From assembly GCA_031178305.1 (NCBI GenBank), contig JAPSJG010000303.1, forward strand, positions 1 to 5,139: a DNA stretch of 5,139 nucleotides, given 5' to 3'. A program made the position numbers and the translations under genes. The DNA comes from Sinorhizobium sp. (GTDB lineage: Bacteria > Pseudomonadota > Alphaproteobacteria > Rhizobiales > Rhizobiaceae). The notes beneath the pieces are model-generated. The model worked only from the letters and a program-made list of their open reading frames with translations, had not been told where the DNA came from and made no database searches. Below, one piece after another: positions 1-5,139 of this stretch; within the stretch, counting starts at the first letter, position 1, and each line of letters begins with the position of its first letter.

Positions 1-369
1 GCGCTTAAGAACCCGCCTGCCCGCGGCAGCCGCGTCGAGATCTTCAACCAGATGACCGAGACGCATCGTGTCCGCGATCTCGCCGAGATGATCGCGAAGA
101 TGACCGGCTCCGAGATCGCCTGGCTGCCGAACCCGCGCAAGGAAGCGGCGGAGAACGAGCTCGTGGTGCACAATGAAAAGTTCCTGGCGCTCGGGCTTGA
201 GCCCATCCGCCTCGAGGACGGGCTGCTTTCGGAGATCGTCGACGTCGCGAAGAAATTCGCCTATCGCGTCGACCGCTCGCGCGTGCCGGCCGTCTCCGCC
301 TGGACGAAGGACATCGCTCCGCTGATCAACCATGATCCGGAGGGCAAGCGGCTGAAATCCGTTTCATGA
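1..369 (+). CDS. sqdB: UDP-sulfoquinovose synthase, C-terminal part (5' end outside window)
   Basis: Only the last 122 residues are present; the frame is open from base 1 and ends at TGA 367-369. SqdB is a cytoplasmic NAD-dependent extended-SDR enzyme of about 400 residues that makes UDP-sulfoquinovose from UDP-glucose and sulfite, the first committed step to the sulfolipid SQDG. The Rossmann fold and catalytic Tyr/Lys lie upstream and cannot be checked. What is visible is the family's C-terminal substrate-side region: the IFNQMTETHRVRDLA stretch (fragment residues 14-28), the WLPNPRKEA block (41-49) that corresponds to the NPR-x-EAE motif of plant SQD1, the KFLALGLEP segment (60-68), and the terminal VSAWTK (98-103). 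The stop overlaps the start of sqdD in ATGA, and sqdC follows, which reproduces the sqdBDC order known from Sinorhizobium meliloti and Rhodobacter. That context makes the assignment secure. No frameshift or internal stop is seen in this fragment. Confidence 0.93.
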   Translation, partial: ALKNPPARGSRVEIFNQMTETHRVRDLAEMIAKMTGSEIAWLPNPRKEAAENELVVHNEKFLALGLEPIRLEDGLLSEIVDVAKKFAYRVDRSRVPAVSAWTKDIAPLINHDPEGKRLKSVS

Positions 370-1241
370 TCGCGCAGACGACCGCTTCCGAGGGGCTCCG
401 CCCCTCCTCCACGCCCCGCGCCCGCCACGCTTTCGTGACCCTCGTCACCAATGGCGATTATGCACTCGGAGCGCGCGCGCTTGCTCGCTCCCTCCGCCTC
501 ACGGGAACGACGGCGGATCTCGTGGTACTGCACACGGGCGGAGTGGATGTCTCTGCGCTCGAGCCGCTTGCTCATTTCGGCTGTCGTCTGATCGAAACGG
601 GACTCCTGCCGCTCTCCGACGATTTCAACGCCCGACACGCGCGGCGCACCGTGCATGAAAAGGCGCCCTTCACGAAAGGCCGCAAGCCTGTTTTCCATTC
701 TCCGCTCGACAATTTCTGCAAGCTGCGGCTTTGGCAGCTTGCCGAATACCAGCGATGTGTCTTCATAGACGCCGACGCGGTTGTTCTGCGCAACATCGAC
801 AAGCTGTTTCGCTACCCGGAGTTTTCGGCGGCACCGAATGTGTACGAGAGCCTCGCCGATTTCCACCGGCTGAATTCCGGTGTCTTCGTCGCCGAACCGT
901 CGCTTGCGACGTTCGAGAAAATGCTGGTCGCACTCGACGCGCCGGAGGCTTTCTGGCCCCGGACAGACCAGACGTTCTTACAACAATTCTTTCCCGACTG
1001 GCATGGCCTACCGGTGACGATGAACATGCTGCAATATGTCTGGTTCAACCTGCCCGCCCTCTGGGACTGGCGCTCGATCGGGGTGCTTCATTATCAGTAT
1101 GAGAAGCCGTGGGAGAAGGATCATCCGCGCGCGCACGTACTCCACCCCTTGATCGAACTCTGGCACGCCTATTTCACGGGCGAGAATATCCCCGATATTG
1201 CTACCCTCGAGAATCCGGCACGCACCGGCACGCCGTCATGA
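366..1241 (+). CDS. sqdD: SqdD, GT8 (glycogenin-like) glycosyltransferase of sulfolipid synthesis
   Basis: This 291-residue protein is probably a cytoplasmic, membrane-associated GT-A glycosyltransferase. Visible features are a first beta strand and nucleotide-sugar region (HAFVTLVTNGDY, 21-32), the metal-binding DxD in FIDADAVVL (133-141; D135 and D137), the LNSGVF block (169-174), the TDQTFLQQFF segment (200-209), and a C-terminal HYQYEKPW motif (242-249) that matches the His...Lys-Pro-Trp signature of GT8 but lacks its usual glycine. There is no signal peptide or membrane segment. The start at 366 gives a 4-base overlap with the sqdB stop. No clear Shine-Dalgarno precedes it, so translation probably depends on re-initiation after sqdB. 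The first 20 residues are low in complexity and precede the fold. By position in sqdBDC it is the likely user of UDP-sulfoquinovose. The family call is firm; acceptor and exact product are inferred from operon context and published genetics, not from the sequence. Confidence 0.9.
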   Translation: MIAQTTASEGLRPSSTPRARHAFVTLVTNGDYALGARALARSLRLTGTTADLVVLHTGGVDVSALEPLAHFGCRLIETGLLPLSDDFNARHARRTVHEKAPFTKGRKPVFHSPLDNFCKLRLWQLAEYQRCVFIDADAVVLRNIDKLFRYPEFSAAPNVYESLADFHRLNSGVFVAEPSLATFEKMLVALDAPEAFWPRTDQTFLQQFFPDWHGLPVTMNMLQYVWFNLPALWDWRSIGVLHYQYEKPWEKDHPRAHVLHPLIELWHAYFTGENIPDIATLENPARTGTPS

Positions 1242-2134
1242 CGCGCGTCCTGGTCTCCGGCGGCACCGGATTCGTCGGCCGCTTCATCGTCGAACATCTG
1301 CTTGCAAGCAGCTATGAGGTGACGGTCGGCGGCCGCTCGCCGCCGGCGGCAAGCTTCTTCTCCCAGCCGGCCGCCCATATGCCGCTTTGCCTCGATCCGG
1401 ATCGCAATCAGATCGCCGCCTTCGACGACGTCTATTGTTTCGTCCACGCCGCCTTCGAACATGTCGAGGGCAGGTACCGGGGCGGCGAAGGAGACGACCC
1501 GGCGGGCTTCCGCCGCGCCAATCTCGACGGCTCCGTCCGCCTCTTCGAAGAGGCGCGCACCGCGGGAGTGCACCGCTGCATCTTTCTTTCCAGCCGCGCC
1601 GTCTATGGCAGAACCTCCTGTCCCGTCCTCGACGAGGCGACAAACCCCGAACCGGACACGCTGTACGGTGAGGTGAAACTCGCCGCCGAAGACGCGCTCA
1701 AGTCGCTCACCGCCCCTGGCTTCGTCACGACGAGCCTGCGTGTGACCGGCGTCTACGGTCCGGCCGGCCCCGGCCGACGCCACAAATGGAGCGGCCTCTT
1801 CGCCGATTATCTCGCCGGCAGGCCCGTGCGACCCCGCATCGGCACGGAAGTCCATGGCGACGACGTCGCCCACGCCGTGCGCCTGATGCTGGAAGCGGAT
1901 GCGGCGAAAGTCTCAGGTATGGTCTTCAACGTCTCGGACGTGCTGATGGACAACCGTGAAATCCTCGCAGTACTTCAATCGGCAACCGGCTGTCCCCATG
2001 CTTTGCCGCCGGCCGCCGATCCGAATGGCTTCAGGGAGATGTCCACGGACAGACTGCGTGCGCTTGGATGGCTACCGGGCGGGAGCGAGCGATTGGCTGC
2101 GACCATCCGGGAATTGGCGGAGGATGTGCGATAA
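1238..2134 (+). CDS. sqdC: SqdC, NAD(P)-dependent epimerase/dehydratase-family protein of the sulfolipid operon
   Basis: This 298-residue extended short-chain dehydrogenase/epimerase is shorter than most sugar epimerases (about 310-350). The dinucleotide-binding loop GGTGFVG lies at 8-14 right after the first strand. An FLSSRAVYG segment follows (116-124), with S118/S119 as catalytic serine candidates, then the catalytic pair Y143 and K147 in YGEVK, the RVTGVYGP block (168-175), and VHGDDVAHA (205-213) near the substrate pocket. All core SDR residues are present, so it should be active. The ATG at 1238 overlaps the sqdD stop (ATGA). In-frame codons reach back to 1109, but those lie inside sqdD and would precede the Rossmann strand, so 1238 is preferred. 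No Shine-Dalgarno is obvious, which fits coupling to sqdD. Its role in SQDG formation is not firmly known; earlier genetic work in Rhodobacter places it late in the pathway or as an accessory. Identity by family and position is strong, the reaction uncertain. Confidence 0.88.
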   Translation: MTRVLVSGGTGFVGRFIVEHLLASSYEVTVGGRSPPAASFFSQPAAHMPLCLDPDRNQIAAFDDVYCFVHAAFEHVEGRYRGGEGDDPAGFRRANLDGSVRLFEEARTAGVHRCIFLSSRAVYGRTSCPVLDEATNPEPDTLYGEVKLAAEDALKSLTAPGFVTTSLRVTGVYGPAGPGRRHKWSGLFADYLAGRPVRPRIGTEVHGDDVAHAVRLMLEADAAKVSGMVFNVSDVLMDNREILAVLQSATGCPHALPPAADPNGFREMSTDRLRALGWLPGGSERLAATIRELAEDVR

Positions 2135-2241
2135 AATTGGGTGGCAGCCGTCGGTACGTTGGCGATTGCCCCTCACCCTACCCTCTCCCCGCAAGCGGCG
2201 CGAGGGGACGGGAGCGTGCTGCGACCCCTTCTCCACTCAGC

Positions 2242-2278
2242 AGCGCTGATGGGCAAAAAAGCGCTGATGGGAGCAAAA
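2242..2278. repeat. Two-copy tandem repeat inside the RIME-like element
   Basis: The 12-base unit AGCGCTGATGGG occurs at 2242-2253 and again at 2260-2271, a period of 18 bases. Each copy is followed by an A-rich tract (CAAAAA, then AGCAAAA). It lies between the two palindromes, in the part of the element that is not symmetric. It probably arose by local slippage duplication. No coding or regulatory role is evident. Confidence 0.7.
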
Positions 2279-2292
2279 GGATGCCGCGCGTC

Positions 2293-2318
2293 CCTTCTCC
2301 CCGCGAGCGGGGAGAAGG
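2293..2318. repeat. Hairpin core of the right palindrome of the RIME-like element
   Basis: The arms CCTTCTCCCC (2293-2302) and GGGGAGAAGG (2309-2318) pair perfectly over 10 bases. An extra G-C pair (2303 with 2308) extends the stem, leaving a CGAG loop. It sits 46 bases beyond the stop of the - strand phosphoesterase gene and 158 bases beyond the sqdC stop. Neither strand has a T tract after the stem, so it does not have the form of a standard intrinsic terminator, although such a strong stem could still slow RNA polymerase or protect 3' ends. Confidence 0.8.
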
Positions 2319-2363
2319 TGGCGGCAGCCGGATGAGAGGCCAGTGCCGGTAATGCAGCCACTC

Positions 2364-3266
2364 CTACCCAAGATCGACCACCACGATCTCCGGCGGCACG
2401 CCGAAGCGGATCGGGGCGATCGAGCAGCCGAGACCGCCGGAAACGATCAGATTGCGATCCTCCTCGACGATATGGCCATAGGCGTAACGATCGCCGAAGC
2501 GGGAGGGCACGACCGGAGAAAGGCCGGCGAAGCGTACCTGGCCGCCATGGGTGTGACCGGAGAGCGTGAGCGAGACCCGCGACGGCACTTGCGGGAAAAT
2601 GTCGGGCTCGTGGGCAAGCAGGATGATCGGCGCATCGTCGCTCACCTGCGCGAGCGTCCCGTCGAGATCGTCGAGCCCGATCATGCGTCGCCGGCTCCAG
2701 ATCTTGCCAGGACGAAGCGCAAGCTGGTCTTCGAGCCCCGCGAGCCAGAAGCGGAACCCGTCCTTCTCCAGACGGACGGCGTGATTGCTGTGGACTTCGA
2801 TGCCGACGCCCGCCAGCGCCCGGTGAGCGAAAGTCTCGCCGCCGCCGTTCTTCTGGGCGGTCCTGTCCTCCCACCAGTCGTGATTGCCCATGACCGCATG
2901 CACGCCCAGTGGTGCCCTTAGCGTCGACAAGGCCTTCGACCATTCGCTCGAATGGACGTAGCGCGTAACGAAATTCATCCCCGAGGCATAATCACCGAGA
3001 AGCACGGCGATGTCTCCGCCGAGGCTGTTCGCACGCTTGCAGATGGCGACGATGCGCTCGGCCGACATCCAGGGCTCGCAGGCATGCAGATCGGCTAGCG
3101 CGACGACACGGAGCTTAAGCCCCGGCGTCCAGCCGGGTGGGGTCAGATGATAGCGTGCGACAGAGAGGCGCGCGAGCGGCTCGACGGCAAAGGCGTAGCC
3201 GCCGAGCGCTGCGAAGCTTGCGAACCCGCCGCCGACCATTTTCATGAAATCGCGGCGAGTGACCAT
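2364..3266 (-). CDS. Tat-exported calcineurin-type metallophosphoesterase (YkuE-like)
   Basis: This 300-residue protein has a complete binuclear-metal phosphoesterase core: ADLHA with D59-x-H61, LLGDY with D92, MGNHDWW with N128, H129 and D130, LAHEPD with H219, and LSGHTHGGQ with H238 and H240. The N-terminus is a twin-arginine signal: TRRDFMK at 3-9, a Gly/Ala-rich hydrophobic stretch at about 11-27, and an AFA cleavage-type motif at 25-27. The enzyme is therefore expected to be folded in the cytoplasm and moved to the periplasm or membrane outer face. There is no lipobox cysteine. The start at 3266 is supported by GAGGA (3275-3279) at 8 bases' spacing and by the signal beginning immediately. 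The gene begins one base after the ruvB stop, so it is co-transcribed and probably coupled. The substrate is unknown; relatives act on phosphodiesters, nucleotides or lipid-linked pyrophosphates. The family and the export signal are clear; a specific function cannot be given. Confidence 0.92.
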   Translation of the reverse strand: MVTRRDFMKMVGGGFASFAALGGYAFAVEPLARLSVARYHLTPPGWTPGLKLRVVALADLHACEPWMSAERIVAICKRANSLGGDIAVLLGDYASGMNFVTRYVHSSEWSKALSTLRAPLGVHAVMGNHDWWEDRTAQKNGGGETFAHRALAGVGIEVHSNHAVRLEKDGFRFWLAGLEDQLALRPGKIWSRRRMIGLDDLDGTLAQVSDDAPIILLAHEPDIFPQVPSRVSLTLSGHTHGGQVRFAGLSPVVPSRFGDRYAYGHIVEEDRNLIVSGGLGCSIAPIRFGVPPEIVVVDLG

Positions 3267-3267
3267 C

Positions 3268-4308
3268 TCAGTCGTCCTCGATTGTCAGCCGGAATTGCGC
3301 CGCCTCGATATCCTTGGGCGGATTGAGGCCGAGATGCTTCCAGGCATTAGCCGTCAGCACGCGGCCGCGCGGGGTGCGCTGGATGAAACCCTGCTGGATG
3401 AGATAGGGCTCGATGATGTCCTCGATCGCGTCGCGCGGTTCGGAGAGCCCGGCTGCGATCGTGTCGATGCCGACGGGCCCGCCACCGAAATTCTGGGCGA
3501 TCATCGTCAGATAGCGGCGGTCGAGCTGGTCGAGACCCATATTGTCGACGAGCAGGCGCGTCAGTGCCTCGTCGGCAAGCTCCCGCGTCACGGCCTCCGC
3601 GCGGGCGACCTCGGCGAAATCGCGCACGCGCCGCAGAAGGCGCCCGGCAATGCGCGGCGTCCCGCGCGCCCGGCGGGCGATTTCGCGAGCGCCTTCGTCG
3701 GTCATGCCGAGGCCCATCAGCCGCGCGCCGCGCCGGACGATCAGCTCCAACTCATCGACCGTGTAGAAATTGAGCCGCACCGGAATGCCGAAGCGGTCGC
3801 GCAGCGGTGTCGTCAGCAGCCCGAGGCGAGTCGTCGCGGCAACCAGGGTGAACTTGGACAGATCGATCTTCACCGAGCGCGCCGCCGGTCCCTCGCCGAT
3901 GATGAGATCGAGCTGGAAATCCTCCATCGCCGGATAGAGGATTTCCTCGACAGCCGGGCTCAGCCGGTGAATTTCGTCAATGAAGAGCACATCGCGCTCT
4001 TCGAGATTTGTGAGAAGCGCCGCCAGATCGCCCGCCTTGGCGATGACCGGCCCGGAAGTCGAGCGGAAATTGACGCCGAGTTCCTTCGCCATGATCTGCG
4101 CCAGCGTCGTCTTTCCAAGTCCGGGCGGGCCGACGAACAGAACGTGGTCGAGGGCCTCGCCTCGATTGCGCGCCGCCTCTATGAAGATCTTGAGATTGGC
4201 ACGGGCCTCCGCCTGACCGGTGAACTCGTCGAGCGACTGCGGACGCAGGGTCGAATCGAGATCCTCGCCCCGCTTTTCCGGCGCAATCAGGCGTGCGGCT
4301 TCACTCAT
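3268..4308 (-). CDS. ruvB: Holliday junction branch migration ATPase RuvB
   Basis: RuvB is the hexameric AAA+ motor that pumps DNA through RuvA-bound Holliday junctions during cytoplasmic recombinational repair. The 346-residue product has Walker A GPPGLGKT at 60-67 (K66, T67), Walker B LFIDEIH at 108-114 (D111, E112), sensor-1 region VAATTR at 156-161, the PLRDRFG box with arginine-finger candidates at 168-174, the sensor-2 segment GTPRIAGRLLRRVRD at 216-230, and a C-terminal winged-helix domain from about 255 to 335. Length and the MSEAARLIAP start agree with rhizobial RuvB. The frame is open upstream to an ATG at 4365, which would add 19 residues rich in Pro, Lys and Arg. I prefer 4308 because GGAAG (4315-4319) sits 6 bases before it and the family begins there. 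It is 137 bases downstream of ruvA and one base from the phosphoesterase gene. No key residue is missing. Confidence 0.97.
   Translation of the reverse strand: MSEAARLIAPEKRGEDLDSTLRPQSLDEFTGQAEARANLKIFIEAARNRGEALDHVLFVGPPGLGKTTLAQIMAKELGVNFRSTSGPVIAKAGDLAALLTNLEERDVLFIDEIHRLSPAVEEILYPAMEDFQLDLIIGEGPAARSVKIDLSKFTLVAATTRLGLLTTPLRDRFGIPVRLNFYTVDELELIVRRGARLMGLGMTDEGAREIARRARGTPRIAGRLLRRVRDFAEVARAEAVTRELADEALTRLLVDNMGLDQLDRRYLTMIAQNFGGGPVGIDTIAAGLSEPRDAIEDIIEPYLIQQGFIQRTPRGRVLTANAWKHLGLNPPKDIEAAQFRLTIEDD
3275..3279 (-). promoter_or_regulatory. Ribosome binding site for the metallophosphoesterase gene, inside the end of ruvB
   Basis: GAGGA on the - strand lies 8 bases before the ATG at 3266 and inside the acidic last codons of ruvB. 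It gives the phosphoesterase its own good Shine-Dalgarno as well as the 1-base stop/start spacing, so both direct initiation and re-initiation are possible. It also supports the chosen start. Confidence 0.7.
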
Positions 4309-4445
4309 CTCAAACTTCCATTTCGGGCTGGATCGTACGGGCTTCGGTGGCGCCGCGCTTGGCAACCATAGTGCGGGTTCGGCATCCGATCCAGTGCGAT
4401 CGCGTCACCCCTCTCGTTCAATCCCATTGTGGCCGCAGAAAGGCC
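4309..4445 (-). other. ruvA-ruvB spacer with ruvB ribosome binding site
   Basis: These 137 bases separate the ruvA stop from the ruvB start. They hold the ruvB Shine-Dalgarno GGAAG at 4315-4319. No terminator-type stem with a T tract, no recognisable sigma-70 promoter and no GTTC-N7-GTTC LexA box of the alphaproteobacterial type was seen, so ruvA and ruvB are most likely on one transcript. Two short open frames end at or just before the ruvB start; they are discussed as a finding and are not called genes here. Confidence 0.6.
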
Positions 4446-5063
4446 TCACCGCGCCAGTTCCTTCAAGCCCAGCCGGATCAGCTTGGCGCTATCGCCCCCG
4501 TCGCCGCCATTTTTCAGGGCCGAGGCCACGGCATTTGCCGCCTGGTCGCGCGAATAGCCGAGATTAGTGAGAGCCGAAACCGCATCCGCGACCGGCGCGG
4601 ATGCGACCCCTTCGCCGAGCTCCTGCTTGAGGCTGATGGAGCTCGACATTTCGCCGGCATAGGCCGGCGCCTTGTTCTTGAGTTCGGTGACGATGCGCAC
4701 CGCCACCTTCGGGCCCACGCCGGGAGCGCGCGCGACCGAGGTCTTGTCCTGTAGCGCGATGGCATTGGCGAGTTCGCTCGGCGTCAGCGTCGAAAGCAGC
4801 GCCAGCGCCACTTTCGATCCCACCCCTTGCACGGTCTGCAGCAGGCGGAACCATTCGCGCTCCAGCGCCGTCAAAAAGCCGAAGAGCTTCAGCTGATCTT
4901 CACGCACATAGGTCTCGATGAAGAGCACGGCCGCCTCGCCTGCCGAGCCGAGCTTTGCGAGCGTGCGCGCCGAGCATTGGGCGACGTAGCCGACGCCGTG
5001 CACGTCGAGTACGACATAATCCTCGCCGATTTCATCGATCGTGCCCTTGAGTTTACCGATCAT
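4446..5063 (-). CDS. ruvA: Holliday junction-binding protein RuvA
   Basis: RuvA is the tetrameric protein that binds and flattens Holliday junctions and loads RuvB. The 205-residue product, the usual length, starts MIGKLKG and has the N-terminal OB-fold domain I (about 1-63) with the VREDQLKLFGF segment. E55 and D56 of that segment are at the same positions as the acidic pin residues of Escherichia coli RuvA. Domain II carries two helix-hairpin-helix motifs, QGVGSKVA at 79-86 and PGVGPKVA at 114-121. A flexible linker (about 135-157) leads to domain III (about 158-205, with LTNLGYSRDQAANAV), which contacts RuvB. The ATG at 5063 has GAGAG at 5068-5072 before it, 4 bases away, a modest site. 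The linker coding sequence contains a perfect 10-bp inverted repeat. ruvB follows on the same strand. The call is secure. Confidence 0.97.
   Translation of the reverse strand: MIGKLKGTIDEIGEDYVVLDVHGVGYVAQCSARTLAKLGSAGEAAVLFIETYVREDQLKLFGFLTALEREWFRLLQTVQGVGSKVALALLSTLTPSELANAIALQDKTSVARAPGVGPKVAVRIVTELKNKAPAYAGEMSSSISLKQELGEGVASAPVADAVSALTNLGYSRDQAANAVASALKNGGDGGDSAKLIRLGLKELAR
4581..4605. repeat. Perfect inverted repeat within the ruvA linker
   Basis: CGCATCCGCG (4581-4590) and CGCGGATGCG (4596-4605) are exact inverted repeats around a 5-base loop. They lie in coding sequence for about residues 153-161 (VASAPVADA), where the flexible linker joins domain III. The stem is 10 bp with 8 G-C pairs, stable in mRNA. 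No T tract follows on either strand. A shorter GCCGGC pair (4653-4658 and 4663-4668) lies nearby in the same linker. Confidence 0.75.
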
Positions 5064-5139
5064 CTTGCTCTCGTTTCCCTACACGCCCTTTTGTGGCACA
5101 ACACCGCCTCTGGCCCGCCGGCCATCTCCCACAAGGCCC
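5064..5139 (-). other. Leader of ruvA at window edge, no gene assigned
   Basis: These 76 bases lie upstream of ruvA and contain its weak Shine-Dalgarno. In rhizobia ruvC normally precedes ruvA, but none of the three - strand frames here gives a tail I recognise as RuvC, so its end is probably beyond the window. A short palindrome TTGTGGCACAA is present at about 5091-5101. No LexA-type GTTC-N7-GTTC box or clear promoter was found. Confidence 0.4.

Larger units (their letters stand above)
2168..2340. repeat. RIME-like mosaic palindromic intergenic element
   Basis: A 173-base element fills most of the gap between the converging sqd and ruv gene groups. Its ends are imperfect inverted repeats: GCCCCTCA at 2168-2175 against TGAGAGGC at 2333-2340 (7 of 8 bases pair). 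Inside the left end is an imperfect C-rich/G-rich palindrome (about 2181-2207, CCCTCTCCCCGC with loop AAG). Inside the right end is a near-perfect hairpin (2293-2318), followed by GTGGCGGCAGCCGGATGAG. This arrangement matches my memory of the Rhizobium-specific intergenic mosaic elements (RIME) of Sinorhizobium and relatives; that identification rests on recognition, not on a search. No open frame with coding character was seen in it. It may buffer transcription arriving from both sides. Confidence 0.75.

Noticed and set aside
261..866. - strand open frame of 201 codons opposite sqdB/sqdD
   Set aside because: It spans the sqdB-sqdD junction in antisense and has no recognisable domain; it is a shadow of the real genes.
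1109..1237. Upstream in-frame extension of sqdC
   Set aside because: It lies wholly within sqdD, encodes Arg-rich sequence, and precedes the Rossmann beta strand that should be near the N-terminus.
2293..2318. Intrinsic terminator for the phosphoesterase or sqd operon
   Set aside because: The stem is strong, but no T tract follows on either strand, so it was kept only as part of the repeat.
2141..2352. Small + strand open frames across the convergent gap
   Set aside because: They run through the palindromic repeat element, differ by frame without sensible protein character, and have no convincing ribosome binding site.
4309..4365. Upstream ATG at 4365 as an alternative ruvB start
   Set aside because: The extra 19 residues are not part of RuvB as I know it, and GGAAG is correctly spaced before the ATG at 4308.
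3244..4371. Long + strand open frame of 375 codons opposite ruvB
   Set aside because: It is the antisense shadow of ruvB in GC-rich DNA. The - strand frame has full RuvB motifs, and the + product shows Arg/Asp/Glu-rich low-complexity sequence with no recognisable domain.
4309..5139. LexA (SOS) box upstream of ruvA or ruvB
   Set aside because: A GTTC near 4378 and another near 4415 lack a partner GTTC at the 7-base spacing, and none was found in the ruvA leader within the window.

Overview
The window looks like chromosomal DNA of an alphaproteobacterium of the Rhizobiaceae, most like Sinorhizobium/Ensifer. The evidence is high GC with strong G/C third positions, proteins that closely match my memory of rhizobial SqdB, RuvA and RuvB, and a rhizobial-type mosaic palindromic intergenic repeat. 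The genus is an inference; no database search was run.

Layout. On the + strand, bases 1-2134 hold the 3' end of sqdB followed by sqdD and sqdC. Each junction is a 4-base ATGA overlap, so this is one tightly coupled sqdBDC operon for the sulfolipid sulfoquinovosyl diacylglycerol (SQDG). A 229-base convergent intergenic region follows (2135-2363). Most of it is a RIME-like palindromic element with a short tandem repeat inside. On the - strand, read from the right edge, come ruvA (5063-4446), a 137-base spacer, ruvB (4308-3268), and a Tat-exported calcineurin-type metallophosphoesterase (3266-2364) that starts one base after the ruvB stop. ruvC usually precedes ruvA in this group, but it is not visible in the 76 bases left at the edge.

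How the genes work together. SqdB makes UDP-sulfoquinovose from UDP-glucose and sulfite. SqdD is a GT8-type glycosyltransferase and the likely candidate for using that nucleotide sugar. SqdC is a small extended-SDR protein whose exact step is not settled. RuvA and RuvB form the Holliday-junction branch-migration motor. The metallophosphoesterase is translationally linked to ruvB, yet it carries a twin-arginine export signal. Its link to recombination is therefore probably transcriptional convenience rather than shared function.

I see no undescribed system. The points most worth a second look are the export-signal phosphoesterase coupled to ruvB, the ruvA-ruvB spacer with two small open frames ending at the ruvB start, a perfect 10-bp inverted repeat inside the ruvA linker, a hairpin just inside sqdD, and the RIME-like element.
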